Assembly: GCA_964616725.1 (NCBI GenBank)
Contig: CAZTRW010000001.1
Coordinates: 16,943-80,942, forward strand
Reading direction: 5' to 3'
Length of the DNA: 64,000 nucleotides
DNA from: Roseofilum sp964616725
GTDB lineage: Bacteria > Cyanobacteriota > Cyanobacteriia > Cyanobacteriales > Desertifilaceae
The notes beneath the pieces are model-generated. The model was not told the origin of the DNA. It did not search any database and saw only the letters and a program-made list of their open reading frames with translations. Positions within the stretch are counted from its first letter, which is position 1. Each line of letters opens with the position of its first letter. A program made the position numbers and the translations under genes. Below, piece by piece: positions 34,737 through 43,573 of this stretch.

Positions 34737-36299
34737 ATGTCCTATCCCTTGTCCCTGTTGATATTTACTGTTGTTGCTGGTGGGATAATCATGCCGCCGC
34801 CAGCGGTGAGTCCTTCCCTCTCCCTTACTGCTCTGGCGGTGAAGGGAAAACCAGCCAATGCCCCCCACTTTCTCCTCGCACAGAGCCACCCAGAAAATGC
34901 CTGCGCCGAGGGACTCGCCCTAGCTCAAGCCGCAGTGAAAGAAGGAGAGCAGGCAACCACTGCCCAACAATGGACTCAGATTGCCCAAAAATGGCAACAA
35001 GCATCGGACTTAATGGTCAAAGTCTCCCCAGAAAATAGCTGTTACGCCCAGGCTCAAGAACGGATCGAATTCTATCGCCGCAATAGTGAAATTGCCCTAG
35101 AGGAAGCGCAAAAAAAAGCCTCTATTCCCCTCCCTAATCTCGCCATAGGTGCAGAAGGGAAAGAAGTTCAGCAACTTCAGCAACGGCTCAAAGAACTGGG
35201 TTATTTTTCCGAAACTGTCAATGGCATTTATGGAGAAACCACGGCTACCGCTGTCACAAATTTTCAAAGAGCTACGGGACTAGCAGCAGATGGTCAAGTC
35301 GGACAAAACACTTGGGATAAATTACAATCAGCTAGTCCTATCATCTCTTCTCCTTCCCCCACTCCGCCAGAGAGTTTAGCCGCCAAACCCAGACAGAGAA
35401 GGAATCAAAAGAAGCGTTCTTTTACCGAGGGGTTAGTGGGTTGGGTGATGATGGGTTTAGGGGGATTAACCGTTTTAGGGGGGACAGTTTTTATTCTCCT
35501 GAAGCTCTTAAATCGGACGGAAGATGAGGAAGACTTAGAAGAGGAAGAACCAGAAGCGTTGGTGACTTCAGATTTGCCAGAGAATGTAGCATCTCAAGCC
35601 TTGGTAGCTTCTGGGGATGGAGAATCTGTCGAATCATCAACGAATGGTCATCCAGAAGTTGTTTTGGGGGGGGCGAACTCTCAGTCAGATCTAGAGCCAA
35701 GTTCTGGTACGGTGGAGTTGCCAAAAGAGATGCCTTCTCCAGAGAATCCTGTCTCTTCTGGGGAGTTGGTGCCGGTGAATGAAACGACTCGTCTGCCAAA
35801 GATGGGTATTATTGATGATTTGATTAAGGATTTACAAAGTGCCGATCATCAAAAACGCCGTCAGGCAATTTGGGAGTTGGGACAACGGGGAAATTCTTTG
35901 GCAGTACAACCTTTGTTGAATTTATTGTTGGATTCTGATTCGGGACAGCGGACGTTAATTTTGTCGGCGCTTTCGGAAATTGGGGTGAAAACGATAAAGC
36001 CGATGAATCGGGCTTTATCGTTATCGTTGCAGGATGATAATCCAGAAGTGAGAAAAAATGCGATTCGGGATTTTACGCGGATGTATGAGTTGATTGCGAC
36101 GGTGAGTCATATGATGTGTCATGCGGTCGATGATCCGGATCGGGAGGTGCAAGAGGTGGCAGAGTGGGCGGTGCGCCAGTTGCGACGGATTAGTGCTGCG
36201 TCAAATTTGGTTAAACTGAAAGAGGATCGGTCTTCGCGATCGCGCAGCGACTCCGCCGGAGGAGCACCTGATGAGTTTTTAGAAGACGAAGAGAGTTGA
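34737..36299 (+). CDS. Membrane protein with peptidoglycan-binding and HEAT domains
   Basis: The 520-residue protein has an exported N-terminus (SLLIFTVVAGGIIM), a helical region, and a PG_binding_1 domain at about residues 138-200 (GKEVQQLQQRLKELGYFSET, GIYGETTATAVTNFQRATGL). A basic linker and one transmembrane helix (GWVMMGLGGLTVLGGTVFIL) follow. A long acidic segment leads to HEAT-like repeats at about 360-490 (RRQAIWELGQRGNSLAVQPL). This places a wall-binding domain outside and a protein-binding domain inside, bridging envelope and cytosol. The last residues (RSRSDSAGGAPD) come from a family A repeat. Confidence 0.82.
   Translation: MSYPLSLLIFTVVAGGIIMPPPAVSPSLSLTALAVKGKPANAPHFLLAQSHPENACAEGLALAQAAVKEGEQATTAQQWTQIAQKWQQASDLMVKVSPENSCYAQAQERIEFYRRNSEIALEEAQKKASIPLPNLAIGAEGKEVQQLQQRLKELGYFSETVNGIYGETTATAVTNFQRATGLAADGQVGQNTWDKLQSASPIISSPSPTPPESLAAKPRQRRNQKKRSFTEGLVGWVMMGLGGLTVLGGTVFILLKLLNRTEDEEDLEEEEPEALVTSDLPENVASQALVASGDGESVESSTNGHPEVVLGGANSQSDLEPSSGTVELPKEMPSPENPVSSGELVPVNETTRLPKMGIIDDLIKDLQSADHQKRRQAIWELGQRGNSLAVQPLLNLLLDSDSGQRTLILSALSEIGVKTIKPMNRALSLSLQDDNPEVRKNAIRDFTRMYELIATVSHMMCHAVDDPDREVQEVAEWAVRQLRRISAASNLVKLKEDRSSRSRSDSAGGAPDEFLEDEES
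36236..36268. repeat. Family A repeat inside the PG-binding/HEAT gene
   Basis: GCGATCGCGCAGCGACTCCG followed by CCGGAGGAGCACC is a family A unit in frame near the 3' end of the gene, encoding RSRSDSAGGAP. Confidence 0.7.
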
Positions 36300-36320
36300 G
36301 TCCCCATTATCAATCGCCCC

Positions 36321-37859
36321 ATGCAGAAATCACCCCTGACTATTAAACAATATGGATTGCTATTTTTAACAGCGATCGCCGTTAGTCTCATTAGTCTATT
36401 TCTCTATAACAGTTGGAGTCAACCCCAGTTTCAAGGTCAGTTGCAACTGTATGAAACGAATCTGTTGCTTAATGCTGCTACTTGGGAGGACCAATCTTTA
36501 GACGATGACACTAAAGCACTGGTGCAACAAGCTCTCTTGGGTAAGCAGCCGTTGTTAACGGCACGGCAACAATATCAGCAAGGACTGCGAGAGACAGAAA
36601 TGAGACTGGAAAAAAAGCGCCAGGAACTAGAAAATCTCCAGGTTCAACCCTTCCCGAATCCACAGGAGCAGCAACGGTTGCAACAGGAGATTGCCTCGTT
36701 ACAGCAGTCTTGGCAAAGTTTAGGGCTACAACTGGGATTGTTGCATACTCAGATCGGTGAAGTGCCTCAAGCTTTGGCTCTCTGGCAAAGGGTGGCTGAG
36801 GAGGCTGAGTCTACCCGAGGGGATGCGGCGGTGGGGTTAAGTGGATTATGGGCTAATCCCCCTTATGTTGAAATTGATACAGAGATAACCTTAAAAACTG
36901 AATTATCTGGATGGTTTCGCTATCAGGGATTATCGCGACTGTATGAGATTGAAGGGAAGGACTTAGAGCTTGAGAAAATCCAGGAAAAACAAGGGGCGAT
37001 CGCCTCTAGAGCAATACAAAAGTTACTCATAGTGGCAGGAATCCAAACTTTGGGCATTGTCTTGGGGTGCGGATTATTCCTATTTGCTATTCTCCAATGG
37101 CTCAGGCAACGGCAAGACTCTTGGTTAGGCAAACAATCTCCCTGGATGCCGGAAGTTCCTTGGAATTGGGAAACTATTTTATTAGTGATTGTGGCCGGAT
37201 TTTTCTTCATCGGTCAACTCATTTTCCCGGTGGTTTTTCGACAGATATTAACCCTATTTGCCTGGACACGGGGGATGGGAGTGCGAGCAGATGCCATCAT
37301 CATTCTCTGTTCCTATTTGGTGAGTAGTGCGGGAGCTTTAAGTATTCTTTATTTGGGGGTAAGCCCCTTTCGTCCCCTCCCCCAAGGCTGGTTTCGGTTG
37401 GAGGGAAAATGGTCAGCAATAGGCTGGGGAATAGGAGGATTTTTGGTAGCGATTCCGGTAGTATTAGTGGTATCTTTAGTGAATCAAGCTCTGTGGCAAG
37501 GTCAAGGCGGTAGTAATCCGATTTTACCCCTGGCACTGGAAGGAAACGATCCCGTGGCGATCGCCTGTTTCGTCTTTACCGCTTCTGTGGCTGCACCTGT
37601 ATTTGAAGAGATTATGTTTCGGGGGTTTTTACTCCCTTCCCTCACTCGCTATGTGCCTCTAGGGTTAGCGATTACCTTGAGCGGCTTAACTTTTGCGATC
37701 GCCCATTTGAGCCTCTCTGAAGTCATTCCCCTCACCACTCTAGGGATGATCATGGGATTAGTCTACACCCGCTCAGGCAGCCTACTGGCTCCTATTTTGC
37801 TCCATAGCCTATGGAATGGCAATACTCTCTTAAGTTTATTCCTGTTAGGCAGTAACTGA
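36321..37859 (+). CDS. CPBP-family intramembrane glutamic/metallo-endopeptidase
   Basis: The 512-residue protein has an N-terminal membrane anchor (LLFLTAIAVSLISLFLYNSW), a long soluble helical coiled-coil region to about 220, and then about eight membrane helices. The CPBP (Abi) core has motif 1 PVFEEIMFRGFLLPSL, motif 2 AITLSGLTFAIAHL and motif 3 LAPILLHSLWNGN. These are the Rce1-like residues (EExxxR, H, HxxxN/D). The large extracytoplasmic or cytosolic N-terminal domain is typical of cyanobacterial and plant homologues. The substrate is unknown. It lies 21 bases downstream of the PG-binding/HEAT gene and is probably co-transcribed. Confidence 0.9.
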   Translation: MQKSPLTIKQYGLLFLTAIAVSLISLFLYNSWSQPQFQGQLQLYETNLLLNAATWEDQSLDDDTKALVQQALLGKQPLLTARQQYQQGLRETEMRLEKKRQELENLQVQPFPNPQEQQRLQQEIASLQQSWQSLGLQLGLLHTQIGEVPQALALWQRVAEEAESTRGDAAVGLSGLWANPPYVEIDTEITLKTELSGWFRYQGLSRLYEIEGKDLELEKIQEKQGAIASRAIQKLLIVAGIQTLGIVLGCGLFLFAILQWLRQRQDSWLGKQSPWMPEVPWNWETILLVIVAGFFFIGQLIFPVVFRQILTLFAWTRGMGVRADAIIILCSYLVSSAGALSILYLGVSPFRPLPQGWFRLEGKWSAIGWGIGGFLVAIPVVLVVSLVNQALWQGQGGSNPILPLALEGNDPVAIACFVFTASVAAPVFEEIMFRGFLLPSLTRYVPLGLAITLSGLTFAIAHLSLSEVIPLTTLGMIMGLVYTRSGSLLAPILLHSLWNGNTLLSLFLLGSN

Positions 37860-37928
37860 AATTTCCCCAGGACTGGTCTAATGATTCTGTATAATCAAAG
37901 AATCTATTGAAGAATATTAGGACGTTCC

Positions 37929-39365
37929 ATGCGTGTTGCGATCATTGGGGCAGGTTTAGCAGGTTTAGCAACTGCCATTGAGTTAGTGGATGCAGGTTAT
38001 CAAGTGGAGATTTTTGAATCTCGCGCTTTTGTAGGGGGGAAAGTAGGTAGTTGGGTGGATGGGGATGGTAATTCCATTGAAATGGGATTGCACGTTTTTT
38101 TTGGTTGCTATTACAATCTGTTTGATTTGATGCGGAAAGTAGGAGCCTTTGAACATCTCCTCTTGAAAGAACATACCCATATCTTTGTGAATCGCGGCGG
38201 AGTTTTAGGCGCGCTAGATTTTCGGTTTCCTTTGGGCGCACCTTTTAATGGATTAAAGGCATTTTTTACCACTTCTCAGTTGTCGGTTCAAGATAAAGCA
38301 ATGAATGCGATCGCCCTGGGAACTAGCCCCATTGTCCGTGGTTTAGTAGACTTTGAAGGAGCGATGAAAACCATCCGCAATTTAGATAGCATTAGTTTTG
38401 CTGATTGGTTTCGTCAACAAGGCGGCTCGGAAGGCAGCCTCAAACGGATGTGGAATCCCATCGCTTATGCTTTAGGGTTTATCGACACAGAAAATATTTC
38501 CGCTCGCTGTATGTTGACAATTTTCCAGTTTTTTGCTGCGAAAACGGAAGCATCTGTATTGCGAATGTTAGCCGGTTCCCCTCATGAATATCTCCATAAA
38601 CCGATTGTCAATTATTTGGAAGCACGGGGAACAAAAATCTATACTCGTCAACGAGTTCGGGAGATTCAGTGTACAGAAAACCAAGGCAAAATAGCAATCA
38701 CTGGATTAGTAGTAGCGGCGGGAGACAAGGAGGAGACAATTACAGCAGATACCTATGTGGCGGCTTGTGATGTGCCTGGAATTCAAAAGCTTTTACCGGA
38801 GAGTTGGCGAAAATTTCCAGAATTTGATCGGATCTACAAACTCGATACCGTGCCAGTGGCAACGGTACAGTTGCGCTTTGATGGTTGGGTGACTGAATTA
38901 AACGATGAAAATCAGCGGCGGCAGTTACAAAAGGCGGTGGGAATTGATAACTTGTTGTACAGTGCGGATGCGGATTTTTCTTGTTTTGCGGACTTAGCGT
39001 TGGCAAGTCCTGGAGATTATTATCGCGAGGGACAGGGATCTTTATTGCAGTTGGTGTTAACTCCGGGCGATCCGTTTATTCGGCAAAATAATGAGGCGAT
39101 CGCCCATCACGTCCTCAAACAAGTTCACGATCTTTTTCCCTCTTCTCGTTCCTTAAACATGACTTGGTACTCAGTAGTCAAACTGGCTCAATCTCTCTAT
39201 CGAGAAGGGCCGGGTATGGATGTTTATCGTCCCACACAAATCACCCCTATCCCTAACTTTTTCCTCGCAGGCAGCTATACCCAACAAGACTATATTGATA
39301 GTATGGAAGGAGCAACCCTTTCGGGACGACAAGCCGCGCGAGCCATTTTGTCTCAGGGAAGTTAA
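37929..39365 (+). CDS. crtQ: 9,9'-di-cis-zeta-carotene desaturase
   Basis: The 478-residue flavoprotein has the N-terminal Rossmann motif VAIIGAGLAGLATAIELVDA and the desaturase signature FESRAFVGGKVGSWVDGDG. EMGLHVFFGCYYNLFDLMRK and the C-terminal flavin contact NFFLAGSYTQQDYIDSMEGA identify plant-type zeta-carotene desaturase (ZDS/CrtQ) rather than phytoene desaturase. It makes lycopene precursors at the thylakoid membrane. Its end overlaps by four bases the end of the convergent M23 gene. Confidence 0.96.
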   Translation: MRVAIIGAGLAGLATAIELVDAGYQVEIFESRAFVGGKVGSWVDGDGNSIEMGLHVFFGCYYNLFDLMRKVGAFEHLLLKEHTHIFVNRGGVLGALDFRFPLGAPFNGLKAFFTTSQLSVQDKAMNAIALGTSPIVRGLVDFEGAMKTIRNLDSISFADWFRQQGGSEGSLKRMWNPIAYALGFIDTENISARCMLTIFQFFAAKTEASVLRMLAGSPHEYLHKPIVNYLEARGTKIYTRQRVREIQCTENQGKIAITGLVVAAGDKEETITADTYVAACDVPGIQKLLPESWRKFPEFDRIYKLDTVPVATVQLRFDGWVTELNDENQRRQLQKAVGIDNLLYSADADFSCFADLALASPGDYYREGQGSLLQLVLTPGDPFIRQNNEAIAHHVLKQVHDLFPSSRSLNMTWYSVVKLAQSLYREGPGMDVYRPTQITPIPNFFLAGSYTQQDYIDSMEGATLSGRQAARAILSQGS

Positions 39366-40591
39366 GCAAGATAGTCCATGGGATCGACAGGAGTACCATT
39401 TTCGCGGACTTCAAAATGCAAATGGGGTCCTGTAGACAGTCCAGTTGATCCCGTCGTCGCCATGGGATCGCCTTGATTGACGCTCTCTCCTTCTTGCACA
39501 TAAATCAGATCGGTATGACCATAAAGGGTAGTAATGCCATTGCCATGATCGAGAATCACCGTATTGCCATAACCCCCGTACCATCCCGCAAAGATGACTA
39601 ATCCGGTTTGAGCCGCATAAATGGGACTGCCATAATCAGCCGCAAAGTCGAGACCTCCATGAAATCGCTCATAGCCAAAAATGGGGTGGGTTCGCCACCC
39701 AAAGGTGCTAGAGAGAGGTGCGTGACTGGGAGCAAGCATTTTTCCAGGTTTTAGTTTCAGGAGGTTACGCAAAGATACGGAGGAGGTGGCAATGCGATCG
39801 CGAATGAGGTATTCTAAATTATGGGAATCTTCTTGTAATTGCGCATAAGCTGCTTCAAGGGCTCGGCGATCCTGATTCAGTCGTTTGATCAGTTGTCCCT
39901 GGACTTGGCTTTGGTTTTGATAGTCCTGTTTTTGATAAATTAAATGTTGATTCATCAACAAGAGTTGATTATACTCGCGCTCTACAACCAAGGCTTGTTG
40001 TTGGGATTGTTCAAAAGCGGTTTTCACCTTCAGGAGTAGTTGGCGATCTGCTAGGGCTAATTGTTGCAAACGATGGCGACGACTGAGAAAATCGGTGAGA
40101 GATTGGCTTTGCAAGAGGATGGCCCAACCGGAAGGGCGAGGGTGACGCTGAAGAAGACGAAATCGGGCGATCGCTGCTCTCGCTATTTCTTGATACTCCT
40201 GTTTTTTCTGGCGGCGTTGAGTATTCAGAAACTTAAGATTTTGGGTTGTTTGATCAATTTGACGTTTGAGGTCTTGGAGTTCGCGATCCGTCGTTTTCAG
40301 AGAACTTTGGAGACCTTTAAGGCGATTTTCTGCTAATTTCTCCAGGGTTTTCAATCGCTCTTGTTCCACAGAAAGCTGTTTTTGATTTTGTTGCAATTGT
40401 TCTTTCTGCTCATACAATTGATCAATGGATGCGTTGGCATGGGACGAAACGCCTAGGAGTATCCAAAAGCACAGTATGATCACCCCAACCCAGAGTAAGG
40501 CTCTCCATCCTGTCTCGATCTGCTGTGGCTCCTGGGAAGAATCATGCCCCATAGTAATAATGTCATTTGGCGTTTTCTTGTGATCTATCAT
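39362..40591 (-). CDS. M23-family murein hydrolase activator (EnvC-like)
   Basis: The 409-residue protein has an N-terminal membrane anchor (WVGVIILCFWILLGVSSHA), then a long coiled coil at about 55-260 (LYEQKEQLQQNQKQLSVEQE). A C-terminal LytM domain follows, with the zinc motif FHGGLDFAADYG and the HxH motif in TGPHLHFEVRENGTP. All LytM zinc ligands appear present, so it could be an active endopeptidase, or act like EnvC by activating amidases at division sites. A start at 40552 (MGHDSSQEPQ) is equally plausible. Confidence 0.88.
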   Translation of the reverse strand: MIDHKKTPNDIITMGHDSSQEPQQIETGWRALLWVGVIILCFWILLGVSSHANASIDQLYEQKEQLQQNQKQLSVEQERLKTLEKLAENRLKGLQSSLKTTDRELQDLKRQIDQTTQNLKFLNTQRRQKKQEYQEIARAAIARFRLLQRHPRPSGWAILLQSQSLTDFLSRRHRLQQLALADRQLLLKVKTAFEQSQQQALVVEREYNQLLLMNQHLIYQKQDYQNQSQVQGQLIKRLNQDRRALEAAYAQLQEDSHNLEYLIRDRIATSSVSLRNLLKLKPGKMLAPSHAPLSSTFGWRTHPIFGYERFHGGLDFAADYGSPIYAAQTGLVIFAGWYGGYGNTVILDHGNGITTLYGHTDLIYVQEGESVNQGDPMATTGSTGLSTGPHLHFEVRENGTPVDPMDYLA

Positions 40592-40674
40592 ATCAATAGA
40601 GAAACTCCAGGTAACAGAGAAATGCTATGTTTAGAAAAAAGCATTTACAATCACCAACATCTGGAGAGTATACC

Positions 40675-41124
40675 ATGGGCTTATTTGATGCGTTTCGCCA
40701 AGGCAGCGTCGAAAAGAAGGCTGTAACCCTGGGCCCAGCCGAAGGGTTTGCCGCTATTATGCTGCTGGTGGTGGCAGCAGATGGGTATTTAGCGGATGAT
40801 GAAGTGCGTCTGTTGAATACGACGTTGAGTCGGATGAAGCTCTTTCGGAGCTATTCTGATGATGTGATGCGGCGGATGTTTGACAATCTCTGCGGTACAT
40901 TGCGGCGGGAGGGCGGGAAGTCCCTGTTCGATGCCGCGATCGCCACTCTGCCTCACGATCTCTATGATACCACCTTTGCGATCGCCACGGACCTGGTACT
41001 AGCCGATGGCCAAGTCACCAAAGAAGAAGAAGACCTCTTAAGTAGTTTATGCCGTGCCCTAGACTTACCCGACCCCCTCGTTCACCAAATCATCCAAGTG
41101 ATGATGATCAAAAACAAGGGATAA
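40675..41124 (+). CDS. TerB-family protein
   Basis: The 149-residue protein starts MGLFDAFRQGSVEKKAVTLG, with GGAGAG upstream of the ATG at 40675; a longer frame from 40627 is unlikely. Two TerB-type acidic repeats are seen, LLVVAADGYLADDEVRLLN and TDLVLADGQVTKEEEDLLSS, each with the DGxxxxxE pattern thought to bind metal. TerB proteins are linked to tellurite and envelope stress, but isolated TerB domains in cyanobacteria have no known role. It is divergent from the M23 gene. Confidence 0.85.
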   Translation: MGLFDAFRQGSVEKKAVTLGPAEGFAAIMLLVVAADGYLADDEVRLLNTTLSRMKLFRSYSDDVMRRMFDNLCGTLRREGGKSLFDAAIATLPHDLYDTTFAIATDLVLADGQVTKEEEDLLSSLCRALDLPDPLVHQIIQVMMIKNKG

Positions 41125-41138
41125 CTGCCACTGCCAGC

Positions 41139-41171
41139 CCTAGGGAAAGAAATACCCTGTTTTTCCCTAGG
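41139..41171. repeat. Hairpin with perfect 10-bp stem
   Basis: CCTAGGGAAA and TTTCCCTAGG are exact complements with a 13-base loop, between the TerB-like gene and the DUF167 gene. No T-run follows on the plus strand. It might stabilise the upstream 3' end or act as an attenuator for the downstream operon. Confidence 0.45.
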
Positions 41172-41197
41172 ATCAACCCTAAAGTGAGGGAAACCCG

Positions 41198-41479
41198 ATG
41201 AAAGATGTCACAATTTTACCGATTAAAGTCATGCCCTCTGCCTCCCAAACGGCGATCGCCGGATGGCTAGGCGATACCTTAAAAATTCGCGTTCAAGCTC
41301 CTCCAGAGCGAGGGAAAGCAAACGCCGCCGTTTTAAAATTAATGGCCCGAACCCTCAGTATTCCCCTCGAATCCATCACCCTCCTCCAAGGAGAAACCTC
41401 CCCCCAGAAAATTCTCTCCATCCAGGATTTAACCCTCGATCAAATCCAACAAAAAATCCCACCTCACCCTCCTCAATGA
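41198..41479 (+). CDS. DUF167 (YggU) family protein
   Basis: The 93-residue protein has the family core PIKVMPSASQTAIAGWLGD, LKIRVQAPPERGKANAAVLK and LARTLSIPLES-like segments (MARTLSIPLESITLLQGETS). The function is unknown despite wide conservation. Its TGA overlaps the ATG of dprA (ATGA), so the two are translationally coupled. Confidence 0.9.
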   Translation: MKDVTILPIKVMPSASQTAIAGWLGDTLKIRVQAPPERGKANAAVLKLMARTLSIPLESITLLQGETSPQKILSIQDLTLDQIQQKIPPHPPQ

Positions 41480-42615
41480 CGGAACGTGCTTTTTGGTTAG
41501 CCTGGTCACAACTCCCCCAAATAGGCCCTATTCTCCTACAGCGAATAGAGCGAACCTTTGGTAGTCTAGCCACTGCTTGGGAAGCCTCGGCGATCGCCCT
41601 CAGTCAAGTGGAAGGAGTGGGATTAAAAACTGCTGAATCGGTAGTCTCTGCACGCCAGAAAATTGACGCGATCGCCCTCTTAGAACAACACTTAAAAACC
41701 AACCCCTATTTTTGGACTCCCTGTGATCCAGACTACCCTCGATTACTCCTAGAAATTCCCAATCCACCTCCCGTCTTATACTATCGAGGCATCGTCGAGC
41801 CACAAGAAAACCAAGGACTCAAGCCAATGATCGCGATCGTGGGCACTCGCGAACCCACCGATTATGGCAAACGATGGACCTACAAACTCAGCCGACAACT
41901 CGCCGAACACGGATTTACCATCATCTCTGGCATGGCTCAAGGCATTGATGCCCAAGCCCATCGCGGATGCCTAGACGGAGGCGGCAGAACCATCGCCGTT
42001 CTCGGCACTGGAGTAGATCTCATCTATCCACCCTCCAACCGTTCCCTCTATCCCCAAATCTTAGAACAAGGACTAGCCATCAGCGAATACCCCACCAGCA
42101 CCCAACCCAACCGCGCCCATTTTCCCCGGCGCAATCGCATCATTGCCGGATTAAGTCGAGCCACCTTAATCACAGAAGCGCCCGTACAATCTGGAGCCTT
42201 AATAACCGCACGATTAGCCAATGAATTTGGTCGAGATATCTATATCCTACCCGGCCGTTTAGATGATATCACCTCCAGAGGATGTCTCAGCTTACTAAGT
42301 CAAGGCGCACAAGTTATTATCCACGAACAATACCTCCTAGAACTTTTAGGAACAATCCCCCAACTCGATTCTCCTTCAGTCCCCAACCGGGCGGGTTGGA
42401 AACCACGCCCCTCTCCCTCTCCCCAGTTACCCCCCGCACAGCAACAAGTGCTCACAGCAGTCAAAGACACAGCCACTTCCCTCGATATCATTGTTGCCGA
42501 AACCCAGTTAAGTTCTGCTACAGTAATGTCCACCTTGACAGAATTAGAGCTATTGGGATTAATCTCTCAGTTACCGGGCATGAGATATCAGCTAACAGAG
42601 AACAGGAATTACTGA
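41476..42615 (+). CDS. dprA: DNA-processing protein DprA
   Basis: The 379-residue protein starts at the ATG overlapping the stop of DUF167. It has an N-terminal SAM/HhH-like region (LSQVEGVGLKTAESVVSARQ). The extended Rossmann domain has IAIVGTREPTDYGKRW, IISGMAQGIDAQAHRG, RTIAVLGTGVDLIYPPSNR and HFPRRNRIIAGLS. A C-terminal winged helix follows (TSLDIIVAETQLSSATVMST). DprA loads RecA on incoming single-stranded DNA during natural transformation. It appears intact, so this strain may retain competence. Confidence 0.95.
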   Translation: MTERAFWLAWSQLPQIGPILLQRIERTFGSLATAWEASAIALSQVEGVGLKTAESVVSARQKIDAIALLEQHLKTNPYFWTPCDPDYPRLLLEIPNPPPVLYYRGIVEPQENQGLKPMIAIVGTREPTDYGKRWTYKLSRQLAEHGFTIISGMAQGIDAQAHRGCLDGGGRTIAVLGTGVDLIYPPSNRSLYPQILEQGLAISEYPTSTQPNRAHFPRRNRIIAGLSRATLITEAPVQSGALITARLANEFGRDIYILPGRLDDITSRGCLSLLSQGAQVIIHEQYLLELLGTIPQLDSPSVPNRAGWKPRPSPSPQLPPAQQQVLTAVKDTATSLDIIVAETQLSSATVMSTLTELELLGLISQLPGMRYQLTENRNY

Positions 42616-42900
42616 TAGCCGATTACCCCAGGGTGACAGCAGCAAAAAAGTCCACAGGGTTGGCGCAGGAGAAAGTTATCCTGAGCACAGTCAAGCAAGG
42701 ATGAAGGTGAGGTGTGATCGCTAGATCAATCTGGAACCCTCTTGGTGCTTGGCCGTCAGAGGGGGTGTGCCAAAGGAAATAGTGGCGATAAGTTCGGAAC
42801 AAAAGGTGACTAATATTTTTAGGGTAATAGTAGATAAGTTGCCAAAGGGCATTATGCCGAGTCAGACTTATCCGAAACTTAGTTTTTGAGGAATGATCCC

Positions 42901-43551
42901 ATGAATTTTAAGTCCTTTCTGACTTTAGGTTTAGTTTCGTTATCTTCAGCCGTGTGGACTTGGGGAATGGTTAATCCAGCCAATGCTCAGTCTCTGGAGT
43001 CCTATTGGGCAGCTAATCCCACAGTATTAGAAAAGTTTCAACCCGATCAACCGGTGACTTCTTTAGATGTTAGTCCGAGGGGGGATTTTGTGGTGAGTGG
43101 GACTGAAAGTGCAGCTTTACATATCTGGGATTTAAGAGCACAACGGGTAATGCGGACGTTGCAAAGTCATACGGAAAAAGTTACGTCGGTGATGTTTAGT
43201 CCTAATGGTCAAACTTTTGTGAGTGCTAGTACGGATAAAACGATTAAGATTTGGAATTTAGCGATGTTAAGGCTAAGGATGACTATCTATACTAATAGTG
43301 AGATTTATTCGGTGGCGGTTAGTCCTCATGGTCAAACGTTTGCGAGTGGCAATGCTGAGGGAAAGGTGGAAATTTGGAATTTGAATACGGGCAAAAAAAG
43401 ACGGGAGTTTAGTACGCCGATGCAGTCAGTGGTGCGGGTAGCCTATAGTCCAGATGGGGAGCGGTTAGCAACTAGCTATCCCCATACTGCTACAGTCCAT
43501 TTCTGGAATCCGTTAACGGGGGAGTTTTTGGGAACGGGGAGTCCAGAGTGA
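42901..43551 (+). CDS. Exported short WD40-repeat protein
   Basis: The 216-residue protein has a signal peptide (FLTLGLVSLSSAVWTWGMV) with probable cleavage after NPANAQ. Four WD-like repeats follow: VTSLDVSPRGDFVVSGTES, VTSVMFSPNGQTFVSASTD, IYSVAVSPHGQTFASGNAE and VVRVAYSPDGERLATSYPH. Closed WD propellers usually have six to eight blades, so this one is either half a propeller that dimerises or a truncated relative of the longer cyanobacterial WD40 proteins. The start at 42901 (MNFKSFL) is preferred over one five codons earlier. Confidence 0.82.
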   Translation: MNFKSFLTLGLVSLSSAVWTWGMVNPANAQSLESYWAANPTVLEKFQPDQPVTSLDVSPRGDFVVSGTESAALHIWDLRAQRVMRTLQSHTEKVTSVMFSPNGQTFVSASTDKTIKIWNLAMLRLRMTIYTNSEIYSVAVSPHGQTFASGNAEGKVEIWNLNTGKKRREFSTPMQSVVRVAYSPDGERLATSYPHTATVHFWNPLTGEFLGTGSPE

Positions 43552-43573
43552 AGTGATCTGTTTTTATGGTAAA

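Noticed and set aside
42616..42900. CCCTCT/AGAGGG inverted repeat as a possible RNA gene upstream of the WD40 gene
   Set aside because: The stem is only six pairs and no known RNA motif or terminator accompanies it.
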